This document shows positions 6,841-16,216 of a stretch of DNA of 64,000 bases, one piece after another. Positions within the stretch are counted from its first letter, which is position 1, and each line of letters begins with the position of its first letter. Made by a program: the position numbers and the translations under genes. The stretch is from CAZVVT01 sp964630595 (lineage in GTDB: Bacteria; Chlamydiota; Chlamydiia; Chlamydiales; VFKH01): NCBI GenBank assembly GCA_964630595.1, contig CAZVVT010000001.1, forward strand, positions 186,001 to 250,000, in the 5' to 3' direction. The notes under the pieces are model-generated. The model had not been told where the DNA came from. It saw only the letters and a program-made list of their open reading frames with translations, and did not search any database.

Positions 6841-9282
6841 TTAAGGGCAGGGCACGGGGTTGGAGCAGGAGCGGACGGAGTCGATGGTGCCGGAGGTGCT
6901 GATCGTTCCAGTGTTGAGCGAGGCTGCACCGCAAGGACTGAGACGGAAGGTCCCGTCACCCGGGTTGGTCAGAAGATAACCCGTGCTGCTGCTATTGCCC
7001 GTAAGGGTGAGGCAAGCCGTAGGAGCCGTCAGAGTCGAACCAATCACTACAGCCGTACCCGTGTTAGCCGAGAACGTGTTGTTGGTCACAGAACCACTAA
7101 AGTTCGTAAATTGCTCCATGTCAAGACCCGAGGAAGCATTCGACGATTGATTTTCGCAATCAGTGATCGTGTTGCCCGAAACTTGCAGCTCCAAAGTACT
7201 GATGCCAGCGGGAGCGTAACTGATCACCCCCGTTCCTTCACATCTGCGGATTTCGTTGTCCGAAACAGTTAAATCAAGGGTCGAAAAGTTTTGGTTGATC
7301 GCGATCCCGTTGGATGTGTTGCCAATATCTGTAATGGTATTGTTACTGATCGTTACCGTTCCCGTTGTCGTAGTCCCAGAACTGATGACCCCAATTGCGT
7401 TGTCATCACATCTCACGATTGTGTTGCCCGTTGCAACCAATGTCAAAGTACCCGACGGAGTTGCAAGGACAAGTCCAGAGCCCCCATTGTCAGACATTGT
7501 GTTGTCCGTTGCCGTGACTCCCAAAGTTGTAAACGTGCCCGAGGTGTGCATATAAAGAGCATTCGAGGTGTTGTTCGAGAAGGTGTTTTCGCTGAGTGCA
7601 ATTGAGCAATTGGTAGAAGTCCCCGTCGCAATGAGAACAACGCTCGACCCCAGACTTGCTTGCGATCCCGTTCCATTGTTGGTAACCGTGTTGTTCAGCA
7701 AGTTAATGTCAGCGTCAACAACGTTGGTGATGCTAAAGCGAACGCCGCCGGTTATGTTGTCGTCAAAGGTGTTGCGCTCGATATAGACAACGGATCTGTT
7801 GCTATCTGCGGATATCTCTATAGGAACATTCGAGACAGAGGTTTGTCCTGTAAATGTATTATCCGAACAGACAACGGTAGAACTTCCCTGAAGAGTCAAC
7901 GAAACTCCATTGACGTTATCCACAAACTCGTTGTTCGTTAAAGATACGGAGGCACTGCCGGGGAAAGAAGCCTCCACCGCATACGTAGTGCTATTTCTAA
8001 TCGTGCAATTCGAGATGTCTAAACTTTGCGGGTTCGTTCCATAGATGGCGTCGTTCAATGGCGAGGCAATGGTAATGCCGCTGATCGCATTGTTGGTCGC
8101 CAGCGTCACGGCATTTCCATCCGTATCAACATTGGTATTGGTAATTCTGGGAGAGGTGGTGGTTTGCGCAGGGATAGTGATCATTCCAGTCGATGTTTGT
8201 ATCGATTGGTCAACACCAGATCCCCAGAACTTTTGGTTCGCCTTCAAAGAAATTCCCGAATTCATTCCCGCCGTCGTTCCATCGCCGGGGAATACGTAAA
8301 TGATGTCATTGGGAGAGGAGTTGCTTTGCGCTTGAGCCAGCGTATGGTAAGGACTTTCGTAGGTACCGCTTGAACTACTTGTGTTATCGACGAATACAAA
8401 GACATAGGGCAGCCCTGTCGCAGGATCGATGGCAATATCTGTTTGTTTTGTCTGGTCGATGACGATGATCTCTTGTCGATTCACTCGCTGCGTCATTCGT
8501 GCGCATCTATAGTTACGCTCCTTCTTTTTTCTCTCCGACCCACAGCCAAAAGAGAAGTTTAAGGAGATCAGCCCCTGGAAATGGTTGTGGAAAGTTCCGT
8601 CGTATGAATTGCTGATTTCCAGCGTTAAAAAGTCGTTGAAGATGCCGGCGATACGCGCTTTGCCACCAAATGTGTTGGGATCGATGTTTCCCGTAAAGCA
8701 GTAAGGGCCCGCTGCCGCATAGAAATCAATGGATTCATACGTTCCCAAGTGAAAGCCAAATTCTGCATCCGCCCCTCTCATCGCAGATTGATAGTTCTGC
8801 AATAAAAACATGTTATGGCCGGAAAAAGAGGCAAAAACAGGGTCGTATGGATCGCTAATCTTTACGCCCACAGGAAAATAGCCGTTGATCCGAAAATCAA
8901 AGAACTCTCCCAGAGTCTCGAAGCCCGCTCCAATTTGGTTCGCATTAAAACGGCCTGTGTTTCTGTAGTCGTAGTAGGTATTGATGCCGTACACTCGGTT
9001 TTTCCACAGAGTTCTTAGCCCAATACCCGCATTCGCTGCCCATTCCCCACCATCAAAAACATGGCCTCTTAGATCGAGAATGGGGACGATTTCTCGCTCC
9101 CCTGGATTGGCCACCCAAAAAGCTTCAAGGGTCGTATATCCATCATCATAGCCGATCCCCCCGCTTTCAATATGGCGAACGCTTGTTCGGTAGTAATGCC
9201 TGCCATCATAACTGCTCTCTTGCCGTGCGTACGCAGACGCAAAACCACAGAACACCGCCATGAAAAAGCCGAAGCGAAACAT
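6841..9282 (-). CDS. Inverse autotransporter with parallel beta-helix passenger
   Basis: This 813-residue surface protein has a signal peptide (MFRFGFFMAVFCGFASAYA), then an intimin/invasin-like N-terminal beta-barrel (about 20-260) with alternating aromatic strands such as 'GIGLRTLWKNRVYGINTYYDYRN' in part and 'FNANQIGAGFETLGEFFDFRINGYFPVG'. It ends near 'LISLNFSFGCGSERKKK'. The passenger (about 300-800) is a run of short N-rich turns (NNAISGITI, NCTIRNS, NNEFVDN, DNTFTG, NNTITD) typical of right-handed beta-helix (PbH1) repeats. In inverse autotransporters the barrel is N-terminal and the C-terminal passenger is exported through it. ATG 9282 was chosen over 9339 because it begins the signal peptide. 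The role is probably surface adhesion or glycan contact. Confidence 0.85.
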   Translation of the reverse strand: MFRFGFFMAVFCGFASAYARQESSYDGRHYYRTSVRHIESGGIGYDDGYTTLEAFWVANPGEREIVPILDLRGHVFDGGEWAANAGIGLRTLWKNRVYGINTYYDYRNTGRFNANQIGAGFETLGEFFDFRINGYFPVGVKISDPYDPVFASFSGHNMFLLQNYQSAMRGADAEFGFHLGTYESIDFYAAAGPYCFTGNIDPNTFGGKARIAGIFNDFLTLEISNSYDGTFHNHFQGLISLNFSFGCGSERKKKERNYRCARMTQRVNRQEIIVIDQTKQTDIAIDPATGLPYVFVFVDNTSSSSGTYESPYHTLAQAQSNSSPNDIIYVFPGDGTTAGMNSGISLKANQKFWGSGVDQSIQTSTGMITIPAQTTTSPRITNTNVDTDGNAVTLATNNAISGITIASPLNDAIYGTNPQSLDISNCTIRNSTTYAVEASFPGSASVSLTNNEFVDNVNGVSLTLQGSSTVVCSDNTFTGQTSVSNVPIEISADSNRSVVYIERNTFDDNITGGVRFSITNVVDADINLLNNTVTNNGTGSQASLGSSVVLIATGTSTNCSIALSENTFSNNTSNALYMHTSGTFTTLGVTATDNTMSDNGGSGLVLATPSGTLTLVATGNTIVRCDDNAIGVISSGTTTTGTVTISNNTITDIGNTSNGIAINQNFSTLDLTVSDNEIRRCEGTGVISYAPAGISTLELQVSGNTITDCENQSSNASSGLDMEQFTNFSGSVTNNTFSANTGTAVVIGSTLTAPTACLTLTGNSSSTGYLLTNPGDGTFRLSPCGAASLNTGTISTSGTIDSVRSCSNPVPCP

Positions 9283-9366
9283 CCCTGCCTTTAGAAAAAA
9301 TCCAGCTAGCTTTATCGTAACTACAGCAATTAAGATCAATTACTTTTCCAAAAACTGGAGGTGACC

Positions 9367-10170
9367 ATGTATGCCATCACTGCAGTTGGAGAGGCAAGCA
9401 GCTGGTGCTGGCAGACAGCCAAGAGCTTGCACAGCAAAGTGAACGCCTACGCTCGCTCCTTTTTTCGCGCGCAGCCGGGACTGCATGCTGTCGGGATTGT
9501 GTTGACGGCAGCGGCTGTTGTGGCAGCGGGGACGGCTGAGGTCGTGCCCGACACGGGATTTGGGGAGTGCTTTTTCCGCACTGTGCAGGCCTGCAGCACG
9601 CTGATCTATACGGCCGTTGACGTGCACATCCTTCGGCAAAGAGATGCTGCTGCTTCTGTAAAGAGAGTCGTAAAGGCCTTGGAGGGTCCTGTAGAGGCTG
9701 ATGCGATCTATAAACGTGCTCTACGTGCGGAAATACTCGGAGTCTGCGTGGTTGGGGCGGGCGCTATGTGCGTGCATGCCTGCCGCTCTTCTTGCTCTGT
9801 AGCGGCCCCTCAGATCGAAAGAGCGCAAACGGTTTGGGCAGAAGTCCCAGAGAGCACACTACCCTTTTTCCCCCCAACCACTCTTTCTGACCTGCTGCAA
9901 ATATTTAATAGCTCAGGATCCTTTGGGATGAGCTTTTTCAACGCCACCGCCCAATGCCTCGAAACCATGCCACGCATAGCCGACATGCTTTCTGCCGTAG
10001 AGCTCGTCAAACGAGCCTCCTTCAACTGCTTTGTCGAAGGCCAGCTCGCTGCCGCAGAGAGTTGCGGCGTAAGTCCTTTATGTTCAGGGCTTTCCATTGC
10101 AGCAGCGGCGCACCACTGCATGCGGATCGGCTGCTACCCGGAAGGGTCACCGCGTTTCGTACGCGGCTGA
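9367..10170 (+). CDS. Cysteine-rich membrane protein of unknown function
   Basis: This 267-residue protein of no recognised family starts at ATG 9367, which has GGAGG five bases upstream; the frame opens at GTG 9361. Two hydrophobic segments are seen, about 40-62 (VGIVLTAAAVVAAGTAEVV) and about 122-142 (EILGVCVVGAGAMCVHAC). Cysteine content is high, notably in the second segment and in the C-terminal third. There is no Sec-type signal peptide. Paired hydrophobic helices recall chlamydial inclusion-membrane proteins, but the two segments are about 60 residues apart rather than a tight bilobed hairpin, so this is weak. It is divergent from the autotransporter and 46 bases upstream of the sensor kinase. 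Confidence 0.65.
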   Translation: MYAITAVGEASSWCWQTAKSLHSKVNAYARSFFRAQPGLHAVGIVLTAAAVVAAGTAEVVPDTGFGECFFRTVQACSTLIYTAVDVHILRQRDAAASVKRVVKALEGPVEADAIYKRALRAEILGVCVVGAGAMCVHACRSSCSVAAPQIERAQTVWAEVPESTLPFFPPTTLSDLLQIFNSSGSFGMSFFNATAQCLETMPRIADMLSAVELVKRASFNCFVEGQLAAAESCGVSPLCSGLSIAAAAHHCMRIGCYPEGSPRFVRG

Positions 10171-10216
10171 CTTGTCAAAGAACGGGACCTCTTGCTATAG
10201 AGAGCAGCGGTTGCTC

Positions 10217-12799
10217 ATGACCTTATCTCATGTCCCTACGCCCTCCTTAGAACAGGGCCACCAGAAGGCTCGGTTTTGGTTTTTGCTACTCTGCGGCATT
10301 CCCCTATTCCTACTTGGGCTCACCGTGGTGATAGGTTGGTATATAAGAAACACCACAATCATTCAGGTAGAAGCCGCTTTTGTGGGCATGCAGTTTAATA
10401 CGGCCCTGGCAATTGCGGCTTCTGGCCTCAGTTTGGTTTTTCTTGCATTTCAACACAGAAAAAGCGCCTTTGTATGCGCTCTGTTTGCAGGGATTATTGC
10501 TGGTCTAACCATGGTCGAATACTTGTTCGGGGTTGATTTGAACATCGACCAACTTTTTTTCCGCTACAACCTGCCCTACCCTATGCAGTTTCCGGGAAGA
10601 CCAAGCCCAAATACTGCGGTTGCTCTTGCTCTAACTAGCACATGTCTATGCTTGATGTCTTTTGCATACACGTACATTGCTAATTTGCTGTCCCAAATTT
10701 TCAGCGCTCTGACTTTTTCGATCGCAGTAGTGGTGCTCTTCGGCTATCTCACGGGTCTAGAGGAGGCTCAGGGGTGGGCAGATTTTGCGCGCATGGCTCT
10801 TCATACCTCCCTTGCCATTCTGGTGCTTTCTTTTGCTATTTTTTCTCACGAATTTCTGATTTCCCGAAACCACCCAACCACGCTTCCTTTGGGATTACCC
10901 TTAGGCGTGTTGATCGGCACAGTGGCAACAACACTTGCTTTTCGACAAGCCTTCACTGCCCAAGAATATTTGCATCAAGCGCGGACCGCGCAACATGCCG
11001 CCGATTCTATCGCCGTCTCCTTACATGATGACATTCAAGAAAACATTGAAGCCTTGCAACGCATGGCCGTGCGATGGAAAATACTCCATGGTTATACCGA
11101 AGAGCTGTGGCAAAAAGATGGCCGTAACTACATTGACAACCTGCCGGGCCTAACGAATCTCAAATGGTTTGATGCCGAGTTCAAAGAACAGGGTCACCTT
11201 GACCATGCAAACGATGCTGTTGAAATCAACGAATCTACCCTTTTCAAGGAAATCTTGGGAAAATTTCCCAACGAAAACTTTTCCGTAACCGTCCTTGCCG
11301 CTCCCATAGAGGATGTTCTCATTATTTATGCTCCTCTCTACAAAGAAGAAAAACTGGACGGCATTTTAGTTGGTGAGGTCAGCCTAAAAATTTTGATGAC
11401 TAACGGGACCTCTTTATTGTTCCCGAAAAATTACCGGGTTGAAGTATGGCAAGAAGATACCCTGGTATTCTTAGGTGGCCTGACTACCTCCACTCCTGTG
11501 GGGACAGCCAAGGTGTCGGGCGATATTGGCTTTGGTGTTCGTTGGCAAATACACGTGACGCCCACGAAAGCCTCCATCGCAGCAGCGCACTCGTTTCTTT
11601 TAGATCTCATTCTTGTAACGGGAATCATCTCCGCTATTCTCGCCGGCCTTGTCTCCTATTTTGCCCAAGAAACTCTGCGCAGAAAAAAGATGCTAGAGGC
11701 AGCTTTCCAAGAAAAAGACTCCGCTTTAGCCATGCGCAAAGCCGTGATGGAGAGCGCGAATTACAGCATCATTTCTACTACCCCTACAGGAACCATTACC
11801 TCTTTCAACAGGGCGGCGGAAGAGATGTTGGGGTATAGCGCCGAGGAGATGATTGGCAAGGTCACTCCCGCGATTTTTCACGACTCGGAAGAGATAAAAA
11901 AACGCGCCCAAGAACTTTCTGAAAAATTTCATGAAACCATCGAGCCCGGCTTTGGTACGTTTACTTATTTGAGCGAAAGAGGGCTGCAAGACGATTTTGA
12001 ATGGTCCTACATTCGCAAAGACAAAACTCGCTTTCCTGTACGGCTTTCCATTACAGTCGTAAAAGACTCACGCGGTGCTCTCATTGGGTTTTTAGGCATT
12101 GCCAAGGACATTACTAAAGAAAAAGAGCTTGAGCGGATGAAGGCTGAACTCGTCGCCATTACAAGCCACGAGCTGCGCTCTCCTCTTACCTCCATTAAGG
12201 GCTCTCTTGATTTGGTTGCTGCCAACCCCGCACTGCCCCAAGAGATGAAACCATTGGTCCAGATTGCTGCAAGCAACTCCGAACGTCTCTTGCGCCTAAT
12301 CAATGACATTTTGGATAGCCAAAAAATGGAACTGGGAATGATGGAGTTTCATTTTGCTCCCGTAGATGTTCCCACCCTCATGAAAACTGCCTTAGAGGCC
12401 AATCGCGGAGCCGCAAGCGCCAAGAACGTCTCACTTAATCTCTCCGCGCAGGTCCCACCAGGAACCGTAAATGGCGACTTTGATCGCCTCATTCAAGTCA
12501 TTAATAATTTAATTTCCAACGCCATCAAATATTCCGAAAGCGGAGGTAGCATCGAACTGGGCGCGACTTGTGAAAATGGTCAATTCCACTGTTTTGTGCA
12601 GGATCACGGCCCCGGAATTCCCCCGGAATTTCAAAGCAAAGTCTATGAAAAATTCGCCCGTGCTGCCGGCCAAAAAAAAGAGGGGACCGGTCTTGGGCTC
12701 CCTATCGCTAAATCCATCGTAGAAAAGCATGGAGGGAAAATAGGCTTCACTACAAGCCCTAAGGGCACAACCTTCTGGTTTGAGATTCCCTTGCAATGA
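10217..12799 (+). CDS. Membrane PAS sensor histidine kinase
   Basis: This 860-residue hybrid-length sensor kinase has an N-terminal multi-helix membrane module (about residues 20-225). An extracytoplasmic CHASE-like sensor (about 240-450, 'DDIQENIEALQRMAVRWK') and a second membrane helix near 460-480 follow. Next come a PAS domain (about 500-630, 'ANYSIISTTPTGTITSFNRAAEEMLGYS') and a HisKA dimerisation domain with phospho-acceptor H651 in 'ITSHELRSPLTSIKGS'. The HATPase shows N-box 'NNLISNAIKY', G1 'DHGPGIP' and G2 'GTGLGLPIAKS'. It has no receiver domain, so it must signal to a separate one; RR and HPt genes lie within 5 kb. ATG 10217 gives the membrane start; the frame opens at 10097 inside the previous gene. 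It overlaps the next gene by ATGA. Confidence 0.9.
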   Translation: MTLSHVPTPSLEQGHQKARFWFLLLCGIPLFLLGLTVVIGWYIRNTTIIQVEAAFVGMQFNTALAIAASGLSLVFLAFQHRKSAFVCALFAGIIAGLTMVEYLFGVDLNIDQLFFRYNLPYPMQFPGRPSPNTAVALALTSTCLCLMSFAYTYIANLLSQIFSALTFSIAVVVLFGYLTGLEEAQGWADFARMALHTSLAILVLSFAIFSHEFLISRNHPTTLPLGLPLGVLIGTVATTLAFRQAFTAQEYLHQARTAQHAADSIAVSLHDDIQENIEALQRMAVRWKILHGYTEELWQKDGRNYIDNLPGLTNLKWFDAEFKEQGHLDHANDAVEINESTLFKEILGKFPNENFSVTVLAAPIEDVLIIYAPLYKEEKLDGILVGEVSLKILMTNGTSLLFPKNYRVEVWQEDTLVFLGGLTTSTPVGTAKVSGDIGFGVRWQIHVTPTKASIAAAHSFLLDLILVTGIISAILAGLVSYFAQETLRRKKMLEAAFQEKDSALAMRKAVMESANYSIISTTPTGTITSFNRAAEEMLGYSAEEMIGKVTPAIFHDSEEIKKRAQELSEKFHETIEPGFGTFTYLSERGLQDDFEWSYIRKDKTRFPVRLSITVVKDSRGALIGFLGIAKDITKEKELERMKAELVAITSHELRSPLTSIKGSLDLVAANPALPQEMKPLVQIAASNSERLLRLINDILDSQKMELGMMEFHFAPVDVPTLMKTALEANRGAASAKNVSLNLSAQVPPGTVNGDFDRLIQVINNLISNAIKYSESGGSIELGATCENGQFHCFVQDHGPGIPPEFQSKVYEKFARAAGQKKEGTGLGLPIAKSIVEKHGGKIGFTTSPKGTTFWFEIPLQ

Positions 12800-13500
12800 A
12801 GACTGCTGTCATTGTCCCTTGTTACAACGTTGCGCAATACTGCGAAAAGGTAGTTGTCGAAGCTCTGCGTTATACTGACTTACTGATTCTCGTTGACGAT
12901 GGGTCAAGAGATGGTACAGGGGTTATTCTACAAGAGCTAGAAAGGAAGCACCCAAAGCAGATTCACCTTATCACTTTCCCTAAGAACCGAGGCAAAGGAG
13001 TAGCGCTCATAGTAGGCCTTAAAGCAGCTTTAGCTCGCACAGCTGGGGTACTGATTACATTGGATGGCGACGGACAACACAGGCCCTCCTATATTCCTCG
13101 TCTTGCAGAGGCCATCCGTCATGGCCATGATTTTGCCATAGGCACCAGACGGTTTAGGCATATGCCGCTACGTAGTCGCCTTGGAAATACGGTCATCTCT
13201 CTTTTGCTTCGTCTTTTCTACCGAAAGGCCCCTAAGGATACCCAATCGGGCCTCAGAGCCTTTAGCCGCGCTTTTGCAGAGGAATTCGTACGCTGTGTTC
13301 CTCCGGGACGTTACGAAACAGAATTTCGCTGCCTGCTTCTTGCCCTTGCCGGCACATGGTCTATTTCCACCATTCCTATCTCTACGATTTATATCGATGA
13401 AAACAAATCCTCTCACTTTTCCAAGCTAAAAGACTCTCTGCGAATCCTGAAGGTGCTCTTCCTACATATTGGACATCATGGCAAAAATTCTTCTTCTTGA
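12796..13500 (+). CDS. Family 2 glycosyltransferase, dolichol-phosphate-mannose-synthase-like
   Basis: This 234-residue GT-A enzyme has 'AVIVPCYNVA' at the N-terminus and 'LLILVDDGSRDGT' (nucleotide-sugar binding). 'NRGKGVALIVGL' and the metal-binding D-x-D in 'LITLDGDGQHRP' follow. The acceptor region 'DTQSGLRAFSR' matches the polyprenyl-phosphate glycosyltransferase (DPM1/YcbB-like) subgroup. There are no C-terminal membrane helices. It probably charges a lipid carrier with a sugar for surface glycan work. Its ATG overlaps the stop of the sensor kinase and its 3' end overlaps the following gene by 23 bases, so the three genes are translationally coupled. Confidence 0.85.
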   Translation: MKTAVIVPCYNVAQYCEKVVVEALRYTDLLILVDDGSRDGTGVILQELERKHPKQIHLITFPKNRGKGVALIVGLKAALARTAGVLITLDGDGQHRPSYIPRLAEAIRHGHDFAIGTRRFRHMPLRSRLGNTVISLLLRLFYRKAPKDTQSGLRAFSRAFAEEFVRCVPPGRYETEFRCLLLALAGTWSISTIPISTIYIDENKSSHFSKLKDSLRILKVLFLHIGHHGKNSSS

Positions 13501-14758
13501 GCTCAATGAATTTAACCTCGATCTGCTCACCAATGAAAGCCAAAGACTGGGCTTGCAAAACATTCAAAAGATGTTGCATATGCACGCAAGCGACACCTTC
13601 ACTGATGATACCTACGAAAGCGACTTCCTTGAACCTTGGGTACAGTGGACCTCCATACACACAGGACAACCCTCTTGCGAACATCACATCAAACATTTAG
13701 GCGATGTTCCACCTCATCAGCTATGGCAAAAGCTCTCTGAAAAGGGTGTTTCAAGCGGTATCTGGCTGGCTATGAACGCCGGGCGAAGCGGCGCAACAAA
13801 TTGTCGATTCTTTCTTCCCGATCCTTGGACAGCTTCCGAAAGAGCCTTTCCCGAAGAGCTCAATGAGCTTCTTGAACCTGTGCGGTACATTTCCAAAAAT
13901 TATACCCACCGATCTTTTCAAACAATCCTACCTCTGCTCTGGCGATTGGTAAAGTACCTCCGAGCCCACAGGCTGGTTCACACCCTCTTTTCGCTCCTTC
14001 CGGATTGTATTCGATATAAGGGAAAGCCTTTCGTATTTATTGCCTTCACCGACTACCTCTCCACACTCCTCTTTTTACAGTACAAAAAACAGCACAATCC
14101 CGATTTTTCCCTACTCTTCGTGAATACCCTCGCCCACATACAACACCATCATTGGCATAAAGAGAGTAAGCCCTTAGAGCATGGTCTGCGCATGCTTGAT
14201 AAGATTCTGGGCAGACTTTTCCAAAGTCTCCAGCCAGATGAACTCTTTTTAGTGACCAATGCGCTTTCTCAGAAAAACACAGAGGATGAAAAAGCCTGGA
14301 TTCTCTACCGGCAAATCGATCCAAAAGAGTTTCTAGATGCAGTCGGCATCATCGTGGACAACGTAGAGGCCCACATGACGCACGATGCCCACCTCTTTTT
14401 CTCCGAACCCAAGGCGTGCTTAGAGGCAAAAAAAATTCTTGACGATGCGAGAATCTGCGGTCAAAAACTGTTTCTGACAGAGGCATATCCAGACGAGCCT
14501 AAAAAGCTCTTTTATCGCGTTGTTTTTACAGATCCTGTGACTGCTGATACGCAGTTTAGCCTGCAAGGCAAATCCTTTCGCTTCTTAGATCTTTTTGTTC
14601 CCATCATACAGCGCACGGGAAAGCACACCCCTTTTGGAAAGCTCTTTTCAACGCAAAAGTACTTTCCTCCATCGATGAAAAACCATGAACTCTTTCACCA
14701 CATCATGCAGTTGTTTGACAGCGCTCCCAAAGAGCCTGTACGTTCGCTGCAAAATTGA
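13478..14758 (+). CDS. Alkaline-phosphatase-fold (type I phosphodiesterase-like) protein
   Basis: This 426-residue protein starts at ATG 13478, overlapping the glycosyltransferase gene. The features resemble the alkaline phosphatase/phosphodiesterase superfamily: an N-terminal metal strand 'ILLLELNEFN', a Thr/Ser nucleophile region near 'VQWTSIHTGQPS', 'LLFVNTLAHIQHHHW' (metal-binding His/Asp strand) and 'GKHTPFGKLF' late in the protein. There is no signal peptide, so it is expected in the cytoplasm or on the membrane. Similar proteins modify or cleave nucleotide- or lipid-linked sugars. The substrate is unknown and the assignment is by fold motif only. Its last 56 bases overlap the convergent response regulator. 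Confidence 0.6.
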   Translation: MAKILLLELNEFNLDLLTNESQRLGLQNIQKMLHMHASDTFTDDTYESDFLEPWVQWTSIHTGQPSCEHHIKHLGDVPPHQLWQKLSEKGVSSGIWLAMNAGRSGATNCRFFLPDPWTASERAFPEELNELLEPVRYISKNYTHRSFQTILPLLWRLVKYLRAHRLVHTLFSLLPDCIRYKGKPFVFIAFTDYLSTLLFLQYKKQHNPDFSLLFVNTLAHIQHHHWHKESKPLEHGLRMLDKILGRLFQSLQPDELFLVTNALSQKNTEDEKAWILYRQIDPKEFLDAVGIIVDNVEAHMTHDAHLFFSEPKACLEAKKILDDARICGQKLFLTEAYPDEPKKLFYRVVFTDPVTADTQFSLQGKSFRFLDLFVPIIQRTGKHTPFGKLFSTQKYFPPSMKNHELFHHIMQLFDSAPKEPVRSLQN

Positions 14759-15101
14759 TCGGATCAAAGGGCTTCACGATCACATCAAAAACCCCCAGTT
14801 TGCGGTAGGTTTCCATCTCTTGCTGGACCGATTTTGCCGTAAAAAGGATCACGGGAATATGAGCTGTTGAAGGAATATCTCGAAGAGCTTTAAGGGTGGT
14901 TAATCCATCCATTTCCGGCATCATCATGTCGAGCAAAATCAGATCGGGCGCAAACTTAGGAATTTCTTGGATCGCCTCTTTACCCGAATGCAAAAATTTT
15001 ATATCCAGCTGCTTCAATGACTTTAGGGCGTATTTTGCAATCGTTAAAATATCATCGTCATCATCCACAATAACAAGCTTTTGCAATGCTCGTGCTGCCA
15101 T
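14703..15101 (-). CDS. Single-domain response regulator (CheY-like)
   Basis: This 132-residue receiver domain carries no output domain. The acidic pocket is 'VIVDDDDD' (11-17), phospho-acceptor D58 lies in 'LILLDMMMPEMDG', the conserved Thr is in 'VILFTAK' and K110 in 'VIVKPFDP'. It acts as a phosphate shuttle or binds a partner protein. It lies two bases downstream of the cognate-looking PAS kinase on the same strand, so both are one operon. Its 3' end overlaps the convergent plus-strand gene by 56 bases, in coding sequence on both strands. Confidence 0.92.
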   Translation of the reverse strand: MAARALQKLVIVDDDDDILTIAKYALKSLKQLDIKFLHSGKEAIQEIPKFAPDLILLDMMMPEMDGLTTLKALRDIPSTAHIPVILFTAKSVQQEMETYRKLGVFDVIVKPFDPINFAANVQALWERCQTTA

Positions 15102-15103
15102 TC

Positions 15104-16153
15104 CTATCCCCCCTCCTCCGCTAAGGGCAACTCAAAATAAAATAGGGTAGGACTTCCCTCTTCGGAAACAAAAGACATCTTTCCCCCCAATTGTTCGATA
15201 ACACTTTTGCATACATACAGACCCAGCCCAAACCCTTGAGCTGTGCGCGCATCTCCATGAGTGGCCTGAGAAAATCGAGTAAAAATGGTCGAGTAAAAAT
15301 CCTTGGGAACGCCCCTGCCCTGATCCGTCACGGAAACACGCACGTGCTTATTTTTCTTTTGCATCAAGACCTTTACCTCTCCCTTCACAGGAGAAAACTT
15401 AACCGCGTTCGATAAAAGATTGACCACCACGTGCAATAAACGTTCGCGATCTCCGATAACAATAACTGATGGAAAGCTGCCCTCTTCTGCTACAGTGACC
15501 TGCGCCTTGACCGCGCGCACTCGCACATTCTTGATTGCCTCGCGAACCACTTCATCTAAATGCACAGCGTCTTTTGTCTGACAATGGTTGTCAAACCCTC
15601 GCATAATGTCGAGAATGTTATCTACAGCTTGAATCAAACTCTCGACATTGCGATAGGCAATATCTACAAATTCACTGTTTTCTGTTGAAAGATCGATCTT
15701 CTCTTGCAGCAATCGCAAAGCGCCATACGCAGCCGTCAAGGGGGCTTTCATCTCATGGCCGATCATGGCGAGAAATTCTTTTTGCAGAGCATCGAAAACC
15801 TCTGTTTCCACCACCCGCCCTATTCCTCTAAACCCTTGCAACTCACCTCGCGCGTTCTTAACTGCTATACCCTCCATTTCTATCTTACGTTCCGGGTCAT
15901 CTTTGTACTTCCAGACTGGGAAGCATTGTGCCGAAACGCATTTGCCCGAAAGGCAGTCTGCCATCTTCTCCCGTACCATTTGTTGGCTCTCTTCAGAAAA
16001 AAACTGAATCATCTTTTTCCCAACCAGCGCAGAGGGGTCTACGCCTAAGAGATGCTGGATGGAGGGGCTTACGAACTGGTAGACAAAGTCCAAATCCACC
16101 TCCCAATGCCACTCATGCGAAAGAGAGTCAAAAAGGTCCCCATTTCTACTCAT
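15104..16153 (-). CDS. Soluble PAS-domain histidine kinase
   Basis: This 349-residue kinase has no membrane segment. An N-terminal PAS domain (about 5-115: 'WHWEVDLDFVYQFVSPSIQHLLG', 'GFRGIGRVV') is followed by HisKA with H133 in 'MIGHEMKAPLTAAYG'. The HATPase follows with N-box 'VVNLLSNAVKFS', G1 'DQGRGVP' and G2 'GFGLGLYVCKS'. It would autophosphorylate and pass phosphate to the receiver gene two bases downstream. Its start faces the HPt gene divergently across about 60 bases, so both could share a control region. Confidence 0.92.
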   Translation of the reverse strand: MSRNGDLFDSLSHEWHWEVDLDFVYQFVSPSIQHLLGVDPSALVGKKMIQFFSEESQQMVREKMADCLSGKCVSAQCFPVWKYKDDPERKIEMEGIAVKNARGELQGFRGIGRVVETEVFDALQKEFLAMIGHEMKAPLTAAYGALRLLQEKIDLSTENSEFVDIAYRNVESLIQAVDNILDIMRGFDNHCQTKDAVHLDEVVREAIKNVRVRAVKAQVTVAEEGSFPSVIVIGDRERLLHVVVNLLSNAVKFSPVKGEVKVLMQKKNKHVRVSVTDQGRGVPKDFYSTIFTRFSQATHGDARTAQGFGLGLYVCKSVIEQLGGKMSFVSEEGSPTLFYFELPLAEEGG

Positions 16154-16216
16154 AAACCCTTGCTATCCCACCTTTTGGCTTTATATTAAAGAAGATTTCT
16201 GCAACTACAGACAGTG

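Noticed and set aside
6691..7676. Plus-strand frames opposite the autotransporter passenger
   Set aside because: Arg/Ser/Val-rich compositions are those expected from the reverse complement of a repeat-rich beta-helix gene.
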